Made by a program: the position numbers and the translations under genes | Part shown: piece by piece, positions 32,681 through 41,328 of the stretch | How the letters are laid out: every line of letters starts with the position of its first letter | Position numbering within the stretch: position 1 is the stretch's first letter | The notes under the pieces: generated by a model | What the model saw: only the letters and a program-made list of their open reading frames with translations | Databases searched by the model: none | Told to the model about the DNA's origin: nothing | From: Embleya sp045207785 | GTDB lineage: Bacteria; Actinomycetota; Actinomycetes; Streptomycetales; Streptomycetaceae | Assembly: GCF_045207785.1 (NCBI RefSeq) | Contig: NZ_CP108776.1 | Location: 2,356,001-2,420,000 of the forward strand | Direction: 5' to 3' | Length of the DNA: 64,000 nt

Positions 32681-34621
32681 TCAGGTGCCGGGGGCGTACA
32701 GCGCTTCCGCGCCTCGGTCGACGAGGGCGCGCTTGTACGTCTCCAGGGTGTTCAGTTCCTGCCAGACCTGCGCGTACTGCTCCGCCTCGCGGACCGGGTC
32801 GATGCGCAGCAGGCGCGACTTGGCGTCGGCGATCCGGCGCTCGGCGGAGAACACCCGAAGCCGGACCAGGTTGCCGTCGGCGTAGGCCCGGTCGGCGTCG
32901 GCGGTGCGGTGCATGCTCTCCACGGCCAGTTCGGTGACCATGTGCCGGACGATGTCGTCGGGGGCCGCGGCACGGACCTCGCCGACCCAGTTCGAGGTCT
33001 GCGCCGCCTCGCACGAGACGCCGCCGGCGACCGCGATCGCGGCGCGCACGGCCGCGTACGGCGGGGCGGTGAACTCGTCGGCCTCGTAGTGGTCGAACGC
33101 GGGCGCGACCAGCGCGGGGGCCTGGAGCGCGAGCTTGAGCACCTCGCGCTGGACGGCCTGGCGCGAGTCGCGCGGGTCGGGCCGGAAGCCGGCCGGGCGC
33201 TGCGCCGGCGGTGCCTGCTGCCCGTGCTGCGGGGCGCCCTGGCTCTGGTGCGGAACCTGGCCCGGGCCGCCGCGCGCGGCGCGCTCGCGCTGCCACCGGT
33301 TGACCTGGGCGACCCGGCCGACCACGAACTTCTCGTCCAGGAAACCGAGCATCGAGTCGAGTCGGACCGCGTACGTGTGCCGCAGCGCCTGGTCCTTGAT
33401 GCCGGCGATGACCGGCGCGGCCGCGTCGAGGGCGGCCACGCGGCCCTCGACGGTGGACAGGTCGTGGCCCTCGATGCGGCTCTTGATCGCGAACTCGAAG
33501 AGCGGCACGCGGGCGTCGATCAGCCCGAGCACGGCCTCGTCGCCGTGCTCCAGGCGCAGGTCGCACGGGTCCAGGCCACGCGGCTCGACCGCGACGAACG
33601 TGCGGGTGACGAACTTCTGGTCCTCCTCGAACGCGCGCAGCGCGGCCTTCTGGCCGGCCGCGTCGCCGTCGAAGGTGAAGATCACCTCGCCGCGGAACTC
33701 GCCGGAGTCCATCAGCAGGCGCCGCAGCACCTTGATGTGCTCGTCGCCGAAGGACGTCCCGCAGGTGGCGATCGCGGTGCCGGCACCGGCGAGGTGGCAG
33801 GCCATCACGTCGGTGTAGCCCTCGACGATGACGGCGCGGCCGGACTTGGCGATCTCCTTCTTGGCGAGGTCGAGGCCGTACAGGACCTGCGACTTCTTGT
33901 AGATCGGCGTCTCGGGGGTGTTGAGGTACTTGGGGCCGTTGTCGTCGTCGTAGAGCTTGCGCGCGCCGAAGCCGATGACGTCGCCGGTGATGTCGCGGAT
34001 CGGCCAGATCAGCCGGCCGCGGAAGCGGTCCATCGGGCCGTTGCGGCCCTCGCTGGCGAGGCCGCCTTCGAGCATCTCCTGCGGGGTGAAGCCCTTGCCG
34101 CGCAGGAATCGGACCAGGTTCTCCCAGCCTTTGGGCGCGTAGCCGAGCGAGAACCGCTCGGCTGCCTCCTGTTCGAAGCCGCGGTCGGCGAGGAAGCGCC
34201 GCGCGGTCTCGGCCTCGGGGGTGCCGAGCTGGTCGGTGAACCACTGTGCGGCGATCTTGTGCGCCTCGACGAGCCGGGTCCGCCGGCCCTGCTGGCGGCC
34301 CGGGGTGTAGCCGCCCTCCTCGTAGCGCAGCTCGATGCCGTACTGCTGCGCGAGCCGCTCGACGGTCTCCGAGAAGGTCGTGTGGTCCAGGCGCATGACG
34401 AAGTCGAGAACGTCGCCGCCTTCGCCGCAGCCGAAGCAGTACCAGAGGTTCTTGGCCGGGCTGACCTGGAAAGACGGGGACTTCTCGTCGTGGAAGGGGC
34501 ACAGCCCCTTGAAGTTTCCTCCGCCCGCGTTGCGGAGTTGCAGGTGTTGTTCGGCGATTTCCGCGATGCGTGCCGTCTCGCGGACCCGCCTGACGTCTTC
34601 TTCACGGATACGGCCGGCCAC
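32681..34621 (-). CDS. dnaG: DNA primase
   Basis: A 646-residue primase that makes RNA primers at the replication fork. The N-terminal zinc finger has C41, H44, C62 and C65 (CPFHDEKSPSF and YCFGCGEGGD). The Toprim centre shows VIVEGYTDVMA near residue 265, then FTFDGDAAGQKA near 315 with the metal-binding acidic residues. A Gln/Pro-rich linker near residues 440-475 leads to the helicase-binding domain. The GTG start matches the conserved MAGRIREEDV opening. It is 88 bases after dgt and ahead of the sigma factor. Confidence 0.96.
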   Translation of the reverse strand: MAGRIREEDVRRVRETARIAEIAEQHLQLRNAGGGNFKGLCPFHDEKSPSFQVSPAKNLWYCFGCGEGGDVLDFVMRLDHTTFSETVERLAQQYGIELRYEEGGYTPGRQQGRRTRLVEAHKIAAQWFTDQLGTPEAETARRFLADRGFEQEAAERFSLGYAPKGWENLVRFLRGKGFTPQEMLEGGLASEGRNGPMDRFRGRLIWPIRDITGDVIGFGARKLYDDDNGPKYLNTPETPIYKKSQVLYGLDLAKKEIAKSGRAVIVEGYTDVMACHLAGAGTAIATCGTSFGDEHIKVLRRLLMDSGEFRGEVIFTFDGDAAGQKAALRAFEEDQKFVTRTFVAVEPRGLDPCDLRLEHGDEAVLGLIDARVPLFEFAIKSRIEGHDLSTVEGRVAALDAAAPVIAGIKDQALRHTYAVRLDSMLGFLDEKFVVGRVAQVNRWQRERAARGGPGQVPHQSQGAPQHGQQAPPAQRPAGFRPDPRDSRQAVQREVLKLALQAPALVAPAFDHYEADEFTAPPYAAVRAAIAVAGGVSCEAAQTSNWVGEVRAAAPDDIVRHMVTELAVESMHRTADADRAYADGNLVRLRVFSAERRIADAKSRLLRIDPVREAEQYAQVWQELNTLETYKRALVDRGAEALYAPGT

Positions 34622-34709
34622 GATCGTCGAGTCTACGGGTGCGGTCGACGCGATGTGGCGGCGACCGGCGGGTCGTCGCCCCGGTCGTCGCCCCGGTCGT
34701 CGGGGCGGG

Positions 34710-35990
34710 TCATCGGGCGCTCAGCGCGGCGTGCAGGGTGAGCGCGGCGCGGTCGGTCAGCGAGGCGACCTGGTCGACGACCACGCGCAGCCGGGCGGCG
34801 TCGTCGGCGGCGTCGGTCCAGTCGGCGCGCAGGGAGGCGTCGAGGCAGTCGGGGGCGCCGGTCGCGAGCAGGTCGACCAGCTCGGTGATCACCATGCGCT
34901 GGCGCTCGCGCAGCCGTTCGGCGCCCTCGCGGGCCATCACGTAGCGCGCGGTGACGGCCTTGAGGACGGCGCATTCGAGTCGGATGTCGCGCGGGACGAT
35001 CAGGTCGGCGGCGTAGCGGGTCGCCGGTTCGGCGCCGTGCACCTCGCGGGTGGCGTGTTCGGCGGCCATGCAGAAGCGGCCGATCAGCCCGCTCGTGGCG
35101 TTCTTGAGCCGGGCCTGGGCGTGTCGCGAGCCGTCGTAGCCGACCGGCCAGAAGTCGAGCGCGAGCAGGCGGTCCAGGGCCTCGCCGAGCTCGTCGGCCT
35201 CGCAGTCGGGGCGGTAGCGGAGCACGGTGAGGTCGAGCAGTTCGCGCCGCTCGCCCGGGTCGCGCAGGCGGACCAGGTCGAGGCGGTGCGACTGGACCGC
35301 GTCCTCCAGGTCGTGCACCGAGTAGGCCACGTCGTCGGACCAGTCCATGACCTGGGCCTCCAGGCAGCGGCGCTGCGGGTCGGCGCCCTCGCGGACCCAG
35401 TCGAACACCGCGCGGTCGTCGTCGTAGGCCCCGTAGGAGTGGGTGTCCGCGCGGCGCGGCCACGGGTATTTGAGCACCGCGTCCAGGCCGGCGCGGGTCA
35501 GGTTGAGGCCGACGCTGCCGCCGTCGGGGCCGAACGTCTTGGGTTCGAGCCGGGTGAGCAGGCGCAGGCTCTGCGCGTTGCCCTCGAAGCCGCCGCAGGG
35601 CTTGGCCGCCTCGTCGAGCGCGCGTTCGCCGTTGTGGCCGAAGGGCGGGTGGCCGAGGTCGTGGGCCAGGCACGCGGTCTCGACGAGGTCGGGGTCGCAG
35701 CCCAGGGCCTGGCCGAGCTCACGGCCGATCTGGGCGCATTCGAGCGAGTGGGTGAGTCGCGTGCGCGGGCTGTCCTGGCCCGCGGCGACGGTCTCGCCGG
35801 GCACCACGACCTGGGTCTTGCCGGCGAGCCGGCGCAGCGCGGCGGAGTGCAGCACGCGGGCCCGGTCGCGTTCGAAGGCGGTGCGCCCGGGCCGCTTGTT
35901 GGGCTCCGGGACCCATCGGGCGAGGTCCTCGGATCCGTATCGTCCGTGCCCCGACCGCTGCTCTGCCGAACCTGCCGATGTGCTGTCCAC
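34710..35990 (-). CDS. dgt: Deoxyguanosinetriphosphate triphosphohydrolase-like HD protein
   Basis: A 426-residue HD-domain enzyme that splits dNTPs to nucleosides and triphosphate. The metal site is visible at H81 (THSLECAQIGR) and H110-D111 (ETACLAHDLGHPPFGHNGERAL), with the second Asp in QVMDWSDDVAYSVHDLED near residue 215. The N-terminal RVLHSAALRRLAGKTQV is typical. Placement directly before dnaG links nucleotide pool control with priming of replication. The start ATG is clear. A 67-base gap separates it from the end of whiG. Confidence 0.92.
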   Translation of the reverse strand: MDSTSAGSAEQRSGHGRYGSEDLARWVPEPNKRPGRTAFERDRARVLHSAALRRLAGKTQVVVPGETVAAGQDSPRTRLTHSLECAQIGRELGQALGCDPDLVETACLAHDLGHPPFGHNGERALDEAAKPCGGFEGNAQSLRLLTRLEPKTFGPDGGSVGLNLTRAGLDAVLKYPWPRRADTHSYGAYDDDRAVFDWVREGADPQRRCLEAQVMDWSDDVAYSVHDLEDAVQSHRLDLVRLRDPGERRELLDLTVLRYRPDCEADELGEALDRLLALDFWPVGYDGSRHAQARLKNATSGLIGRFCMAAEHATREVHGAEPATRYAADLIVPRDIRLECAVLKAVTARYVMAREGAERLRERQRMVITELVDLLATGAPDCLDASLRADWTDAADDAARLRVVVDQVASLTDRAALTLHAALSAR

Positions 35991-36057
35991 TTGTCCACAT
36001 TAAGGAATCGCGCCGACATTCGACGACGACGGGACGGGAACGGCGGAGGGACGGGGT

Positions 36058-36906
36058 TCACCGGGCATCGGAAAGCTTGCCGCGCAGTTGCAGCACGGCC
36101 TTGGTGTGGATCTGGCAGGTGCGGCTCTCGGTGACCCCGAGCACCTGGCCGATCTGGGACAGCGTGAGGCCCTCGAAGTAGTAGAGCGTGACGACGGTCT
36201 TCTCGCGTTCGGGCAGCGCGTTGACGGCCCGGGCGAGCAGGTGCCGCATCTCGCGGCTCTCGGCCACCTCGACCGGGTCGTCGGCGGTGGTGTCCTCCAG
36301 GGTGTCCACGAGGCTGAGCCGGTCGCCGCCGTCCTGCCCGGTGTGCAGGAGTTCGTCGAGCGCCATCACGTTGATCAGCGAGAGCTGGCTGAAGATCGCG
36401 TGCAGGTCCTCCAGGGCGATGCCCATCTCGTGGGCGACCTCGACCTCCGAGGGCGTGCGATTGAGCTTGGCCTCCAGGCCCGCGTACGCCAGTTCGACCG
36501 CGCGGGCCTTCTGTCGGACCGATCGGGGGATCCAGTCGAGCGCGCGCAACTCGTCGATGATCGCGCCGCGGATGCGGCTGATCGCGTACGTCTCGAACTT
36601 GATCGCGCGGTCGAGGTCGAACTTCTCGATCGCGTCGATCAGGCCGAACATTCCGTACGAGACGAAGTCGGCCTGGTCCACGTTGGCCGGAAGACCGACG
36701 CCGACGCGCCCGGCGACGTACTTCACGAGCGGCGAGTAATTCAGGATGAGGCGTTCCCGCAGGGTGGGATCCCCCGAGCGCTTGAAATCGCTCCAGAGGT
36801 TCTCCAGCGCGCGGTTGGAAGCGCCACCGTCCTCGACGGTGACGGCCGGTCCGTTCTCGGACGCGGCCGCTGTGGCGCTCTTACGCCCTGGGGTGTGCTT
36901 GGGCAT
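36058..36906 (-). CDS. whiG: Sporulation sigma factor WhiG (FliA family)
   Basis: A 282-residue sigma factor of the FliA/WhiG class that turns on early sporulation genes in aerial hyphae. Region 2 shows NYSPLVKYVAGRVGVGLP, YGMFGLIDAIEKFDLDRAIKFETYAISRIRGAIIDELR and LDWIPRSVRQKAR; region 4 shows LPEREKTVVTLYYFEGLTLSQIGQVLGVTESRTCQIHTKA. ATG 36906 gives the usual MPKHT-type start. This ATG lies inside the remnant of a tyrosine recombinase, whose coding tail overlaps whiG by 26 bases. In streptomycetes WhiG is held by an anti-sigma factor, not present here. Confidence 0.95.
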   Translation of the reverse strand: MPKHTPGRKSATAAASENGPAVTVEDGGASNRALENLWSDFKRSGDPTLRERLILNYSPLVKYVAGRVGVGLPANVDQADFVSYGMFGLIDAIEKFDLDRAIKFETYAISRIRGAIIDELRALDWIPRSVRQKARAVELAYAGLEAKLNRTPSEVEVAHEMGIALEDLHAIFSQLSLINVMALDELLHTGQDGGDRLSLVDTLEDTTADDPVEVAESREMRHLLARAVNALPEREKTVVTLYYFEGLTLSQIGQVLGVTESRTCQIHTKAVLQLRGKLSDAR

Positions 36907-37030
36907 ACGTGGCCTTGAGTCGTTCCACGGAGACGTTCGGGTGAATCTGGGTCTTCGCGAGCGTAGCGTGACCGGACGACTCCTGAACGCTACGAAGATC
37001 CGCGTCACCCTCGATCGGATGGGTCGCGTC
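36881..37030 (-). pseudogene. Decayed C-terminus of a XerC-like tyrosine recombinase
   Basis: The last 49 codons before the TAA at 36881 read ATHPIEGDADLRSVQ, SSGHATLAKTQIHPNV and SVERLKATYAQAHPRA. They match the C-terminal end of XerC/XerD recombinases, whose usual wording is ATHLLEGGADLRSVQ, LGHASLxTTQIYTHV and SVERLRxxYxQAHPRA. The catalytic Tyr of IYTH is His here and the following His is Asn, so the remnant is dead. The upstream Arg-His motif and the rest of the gene are not recognisable in 37031-37593, where I see nothing else. The fragment probably persists because it overlaps the whiG start. Confidence 0.8.
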
Positions 37031-37593
37031 GTCGCGTCGCGGTCCGCGCGGGCCGGGATCGGGCGCTTCGGGCGCGCCGGCGCGCTCACACCGGGCGAGT
37101 GCGCCCACCGCGCGCCGGCCGAGCCGGGGGCGTGCGGGGCCGACCGCGGCGGATCGGCCGCGGTCGGGGCCGTCGGGCGCGGCCGATCGGCGGTGATCCA
37201 CCGATGGCGGGCGCGCGGGGCGAGCGAGGCGATCGTCGCCGTGCGCGCCCTCGCGCCCCGACCGAGCATCCGCACCACGGCGCGCGCCCGGTCGCCGTCG
37301 GCTCGATCCGGCCCGACAAGTTCACCCGCCCGGGCGTCCGTCGCGCACGGCGCCGCCGAAAGCACGAGGTCGCGGAGCCGTACGGGCGTGTCGGCGGGGG
37401 CCGGGAGGGCTCCGGCGGCCGGATCGGGGGCCTCGGGGCGGTCCGGGCGGGCCAGGCCCGGTCCGGGGCATCCGGGTGGATCGGGCCACGCCGTCTGGTG
37501 CCGGGCTTCCTGGGACGCGCTCTCGTCGGTCACGGGGTACCGCACCTCCTCGAATGGGCCTCCTCTCACGGTGATGATCATTGCCGCCCCAGG

Positions 37594-38763
37594 TCAAGCA
37601 CCGCCACGGCGACGCCACCCCTTCGTGGTGCGATCGAGGAGCCCGCGGCCCGCCAGGACCGCGAGGTGCCGCCGGGTCGCGGTGGGCGCCACGCCCGCCT
37701 CGCGGGCGATCACGGCCGCCGGCAGCCCGCCCCGGAACGGCACCGCGTCCAGGACCCGCCGGGTCTCGAGGGCGAGGTCGTCCCCGGGCCGCACCGGGCC
37801 CAGCAGCGGCGGCGCCAGGTCGTCCCCGATCGCTCCCACCTGCTCGATCACCTCGGCCGCCCGGGTGACCAGCACCGATCCCGGCTCGCGCAGCAGCGCG
37901 TGCACGCCGGCCGACTGCGGCGAGCCGATCGGCCCCGGCACCCCCATCACGTGCCGCCCGAGCAGCGCGGCCCGCCGGGCGCTGATCAGCGCACCGCTGC
38001 GCACCGCCGCCTCGACCACGACGGTGCCCCGGGTCAGTGCGGCGATGACGCGGTTGCGCTCGATGAACCGGTATCGGGTGGGGTGGCTGCCCGGTGGCAG
38101 CTCGGTGACCAGCACGCCCTCGTCGGCGATCCGGGCGAGCAGCCGCTCGTGCCCGCGCGGGTAGTTCACGTCGATCCCGCACGCGAGCACCCCGACCGTG
38201 GCGCCGGCCGCCACCAGCGCGCCCCGGTGCGCGGCGCCGTCGACCCCGTAGGCGCCCCCGGAGACGACCGTCCAGCCCGCCTCGGCCAGGTCGGCGGCCA
38301 GCGTCGCCGCGACGTGCGCGCCGTAGTCGCTGCAGGCCCGCGCGCCCACGATTGCCACCGAGCGCACGGCCGCGAGCCGCAGCGGCACCGCGCCGCGGAC
38401 CCACAGCCCCAGTGGCCGCGCGTCCCCGAGGTCGTCGAGCTGGGTGGGCCACCCCGGGTCGCCGGGAACCACGAAGGCGCCGCCGAGCGCGGCGATCCGC
38501 GCCAGGTCCTCCTGCGGGTCGCGCGCATCGAGCCGGACCCGGTAGCCCGGCGGGTCCCGGCGGGCCAGCTCGACCGGCAGCGCGCCCTGCCCGCGCAGGT
38601 CGCGCAGCAGCCGACCGGCGCCGTGCAGGCGCACCGCGAGCCCGAACACCGCGTCCCCCGGCTCCACCAGCCGAGTCAGCGCCGCGCGGGCCACCCGCTC
38701 CTCGGCGGCGTCCCGCTCCGCCGGGTCCGGAGCGGGCCACGGCAGCACGTCGGGCCCGGTCAC
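37594..38763 (-). CDS. dprA: DNA-processing protein DprA
   Basis: A 389-residue protein that binds single-stranded DNA and loads RecA during transformation in naturally competent bacteria. The Rossmann-like core has VAIVGARACSDYGAHVAATLAADLAEAGWTVVSGGAYGVDGAAHRGAL, then YRFIERNRVIAALTRGTVVVEA and SGALISARRAALLGRHVMGVPG. The C-terminal 60 residues are a winged helix. Its GTG start overlaps the stop of the comM-like gene by four bases, so both are translated together. Streptomycetes are not known to be naturally competent, so the role here may be recombination or DNA repair. Confidence 0.93.
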   Translation of the reverse strand: MTGPDVLPWPAPDPAERDAAEERVARAALTRLVEPGDAVFGLAVRLHGAGRLLRDLRGQGALPVELARRDPPGYRVRLDARDPQEDLARIAALGGAFVVPGDPGWPTQLDDLGDARPLGLWVRGAVPLRLAAVRSVAIVGARACSDYGAHVAATLAADLAEAGWTVVSGGAYGVDGAAHRGALVAAGATVGVLACGIDVNYPRGHERLLARIADEGVLVTELPPGSHPTRYRFIERNRVIAALTRGTVVVEAAVRSGALISARRAALLGRHVMGVPGPIGSPQSAGVHALLREPGSVLVTRAAEVIEQVGAIGDDLAPPLLGPVRPGDDLALETRRVLDAVPFRGGLPAAVIAREAGVAPTATRRHLAVLAGRGLLDRTTKGWRRRGGA

Positions 38764-40379
38764 GGCCCACCCTCCCCGCTGCCGGCGTCGGCCGGCGGGT
38801 CGCCCCGCACGATCCCGGTCCGCAGTTCCAGGGCGGCGTCCACGTCGGCCCGGCTCGGCCGATCGTGGCCACGCAGATCCGCGATCGTCCAGGCGACCCG
38901 CAGCACCCGGTCCAGGCCGCGCGCGGTCAGCAGGCCGCGCTCCATGTCCCGCGCGGCCCGGTCGAGCGCGTCCGGCGCGACCGCCCAGCGCGTGCGCAGC
39001 TCGCGCCCGGGCACCTCGGCGTTGACCGACCACCCCGTCTCCGCCAGCCGCCGCCCGGCCCGCTCCCGGGCCGCGCGCACCCGCCCGGCCACCACCGCCG
39101 ACCGCTCCCCGGCACCCTCCGGCGCGAGCAGCTCGGCGCGCGAGACCGCGTCCACGGTGACCCGGACGTCGATCCGGTCCATCAGCGGCCCGGACAGCCG
39201 GGACAGGTACTTGTGCCGCATCAGCGACGAACACGTGCAGTCGAGCCCACGCCCCGAGAACCGCCCGCACGGGCACGGATTGGCGGCCATCACCAGCAGG
39301 AACCGGGCCGGGAAGCACACCATCCCGCCGCTGCGCGCCACCGTGACCGTGCCGGACTCCAACGGCTGCCGCAGCGCGTCCAGCACCCGCCCGCTGAACT
39401 CCGGGCTCTCGTCCATGAACAACACGCCCCGATGCGCGAGCGAGACCGCGCCGGGGCGGGGCATGCCGTTCCCGCCGCCCACGATCGCGGGCATCGTCGC
39501 GCTGTGGTGCGGCGCGCAGAACGGCGGCGTCGTCACCAGCGGCAGGTCGGGGCGCAGCGTCCCGGCGATCGAGTGCACCGCACTCACCTCCAGGGAGGCC
39601 GGGCCGTCCAGCGGCGGCAGGATGCCGGGCAGCCGCTCCGCCAGCATCGTCTTCCCCGCGCCGGGACTGCCCAGGAGGAACAAATGGTGCCCACCGGCCG
39701 CGCACACCTCAAGGGCCCGGCGGGCCCGATCCTGGCCCGCGACGTCGGCCAGATCGGCCGGCTCCGCCCCGGCCGGCGCGGGCCCCGCGAACAGCGCGCC
39801 GGCCACCGCCAACGGATCGGGGCCGAGGCCGATGTCGGCCACCGCCCGCTCCTCGGCCGGCACCGGCTCGCCCCGCAGCAGCGCCAGCAGGTGCCGCAGC
39901 GACAGCACGCCGTGCACCGTGACCCCGGGCACCAATTCGGCCTCGCAGGCCGCGACCGCCGGCACCACGACCCGCGTGCACCCCGCCGCCGCGGCCGCCA
40001 TCACCGCCGGCAGCACGCCGCGCACCGGCCGCAGCCGGCCGTCCAGACCCAGCTCGCCGACCATGACCAGGTCCTCGATCGCGCGCGGGTCGAGCACCCC
40101 CGCCGCGGCGAGCACGGCGGCCGCGATCGGCAGGTCGAAGCCCGAGCCGGTCTTGGGCACGGTCGCGGGCGACAGGCCCACCGTGAGCCGCCGCTGCGGC
40201 CACTCCTCGCCGCTGTTGACCACCGCCGCGCGGACCCGCTCGCGCGACTCCACGAGCGTCTTGTCGGGCAGTCCCACCAGCGTGAACGTGGTGACGCCCG
40301 GTTCCAGATCGGCCTGTACCTCCACGACCACACCGTCCACCCCGACCAGGGTGACCGAGCGCGTGCGCGCGAAGCCCAT
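38760..40379 (-). CDS. YifB/ComM-family AAA ATPase (Mg-chelatase-like)
   Basis: A 539-residue AAA+ ATPase of the YifB/ComM family. Residues 1-170 are the Lon-protease-like N-terminal domain (VQADLEPGVTTFTLVGLPDKTLVESRERVRAA). Walker A GSPGAGKT is at 237-244, Walker B GVLFMDESPEFS near 320, and the sensor segment FLLVMAANPCPCG near 375, with a Cys-rich insertion (CPCGRFSGRGLDCTCSS). ComM is a branch-migration helicase in competent bacteria. ATG 40379 is two bases after the yraN stop, and the 3' end overlaps dprA. Confidence 0.93.
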   Translation of the reverse strand: MGFARTRSVTLVGVDGVVVEVQADLEPGVTTFTLVGLPDKTLVESRERVRAAVVNSGEEWPQRRLTVGLSPATVPKTGSGFDLPIAAAVLAAAGVLDPRAIEDLVMVGELGLDGRLRPVRGVLPAVMAAAAAGCTRVVVPAVAACEAELVPGVTVHGVLSLRHLLALLRGEPVPAEERAVADIGLGPDPLAVAGALFAGPAPAGAEPADLADVAGQDRARRALEVCAAGGHHLFLLGSPGAGKTMLAERLPGILPPLDGPASLEVSAVHSIAGTLRPDLPLVTTPPFCAPHHSATMPAIVGGGNGMPRPGAVSLAHRGVLFMDESPEFSGRVLDALRQPLESGTVTVARSGGMVCFPARFLLVMAANPCPCGRFSGRGLDCTCSSLMRHKYLSRLSGPLMDRIDVRVTVDAVSRAELLAPEGAGERSAVVAGRVRAARERAGRRLAETGWSVNAEVPGRELRTRWAVAPDALDRAARDMERGLLTARGLDRVLRVAWTIADLRGHDRPSRADVDAALELRTGIVRGDPPADAGSGEGGP

Positions 40380-40381
40380 GG

Positions 40382-40786
40382 TCAACACACCCCTCGGACG
40401 TGTTCGACGTGCGCGGCCCCGCTCGCCGCGGGCACCACCGCGACCAGGTCGATCCGCACCTCGCGCCCCGGCGGCCCGCCGAGCGGGTGCGCGAGCAGCC
40501 AGCGCTCGGCGAGCACCCGGAGCCGCTCGGTCTTGACCGCCCCGATCGCCTCCAGCGGATGCTCGAACCCGCCCGCCCGCCGGGTCTTGACCTCGCACAC
40601 CACGAGCGTGGGCCCGTCCCGCGCGACGATGTCGATCTCGCCGTCCCGGCAACGCCAATTGCGGTCGAGCACGGCCATGCCCTGCTCGACCAGGTACCGC
40701 GCGGCGACCCGCTCTCCGTACCGCCCGACCGCCCCGTTCCGCGACCGCCCCGGACGCCCGCCCGCACCACCCGTACCGATCCCCAC
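40382..40786 (-). CDS. YraN family (UPF0102) endonuclease-like protein
   Basis: A 134-residue restriction-endonuclease-like fold protein. The nuclease-type core is GEIDIVARDGPTLVVCEVKTR near residues 50-70, preserving the D...ExK pattern, preceded by GRYGERVAARYLVEQG. Function is unproven. GTG 40786 is preferred over the GTG at 40795, as GGAGGT lies seven bases ahead of it; that sequence is inside the stem of the hairpin at 40793-40827. It runs straight into the comM-like gene. Confidence 0.87.
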   Translation of the reverse strand: MGIGTGGAGGRPGRSRNGAVGRYGERVAARYLVEQGMAVLDRNWRCRDGEIDIVARDGPTLVVCEVKTRRAGGFEHPLEAIGAVKTERLRVLAERWLLAHPLGGPPGREVRIDLVAVVPAASGAAHVEHVRGVC

Positions 40787-40792
40787 AACGAC

Positions 40793-40827
40793 CACCTCCG
40801 GCTCCGACGATGTCGGAGCCGGAGGTG
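40793..40827 (-). terminator. Perfect hairpin over the yraN ribosome-binding site
   Basis: Perfect 16-base arms CACCTCCGGCTCCGAC/GTCGGAGCCGGAGGTG flank a three-base loop. It lies 60 bases after the DUF2469 stop and could terminate that gene. The downstream arm also contains the ribosome-binding GGAGGT of yraN, so read-through transcripts would have this site masked. Confidence 0.75.
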
Positions 40828-40887
40828 TCGAGCGCGAATCCTAGGCAGTCTGTGGACAACCCGGCGGTTGTGGAAAAGCGGGATCGC

Positions 40888-41214
40888 TCAGCTGCCGAAC
40901 CCTTCGTTCCCGGCGGGCATCTCGAACTCGCTCTTGGTCAGTTCCTCGACGTTGACGTCCTTGAAGGTGAGAACCCGGACATTCTTCACGAAACGTGCGG
41001 GTCGATACATGTCCCACACCCACGCGTCCGCCATGGACAACTCGAAGAAGACCTCCCCGTCGGCCGACCTCACGTGCAGCTCGTACTGGTTGGTGAGGTA
41101 GAAGCGCCTTTCCGTCTCGATGACGTACTTGAAGAGACCCACGACGTCGCGGTACTCGCGGTAGAGCTGCAGCTCCATCTCGGTCTCGTACTTTTCGAGA
41201 TCTTCCGCACTCAT
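40888..41214 (-). CDS. DUF2469 family protein
   Basis: A 108-residue acidic protein of an actinobacterial family. It begins MSAEDLEKYETEMELQLYREYRDVVGLFKYVIETERRFYL and continues NQYELHVRSADGEVFFELSMADAWVWDMYRP. Near-invariant sequence across the phylum suggests an essential or structural role, but none is known. The ATG at 41214 is supported by GAGGGG upstream and by family length. It typically sits near yraN, comM-like and dprA genes, as here. Confidence 0.9.
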   Translation of the reverse strand: MSAEDLEKYETEMELQLYREYRDVVGLFKYVIETERRFYLTNQYELHVRSADGEVFFELSMADAWVWDMYRPARFVKNVRVLTFKDVNVEELTKSEFEMPAGNEGFGS

Positions 41215-41328
41215 GCGCGCCCCTCGCTCCTGCGCTTCGCTGTCGTCTCCCATTGTGTACCGGCGGCCCGCAGGACCACCGGCGCACCATGGCACAACCG
41301 TCCCGACCACTCCGGCGCCACGCCGAAC

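Noticed and set aside
37031..37593. Extension of whiG upstream to 37581
   Set aside because: The extra 225 residues are low-complexity and Pro/Arg/Ala-rich, whereas the ATG at 36906 gives the conserved WhiG start.
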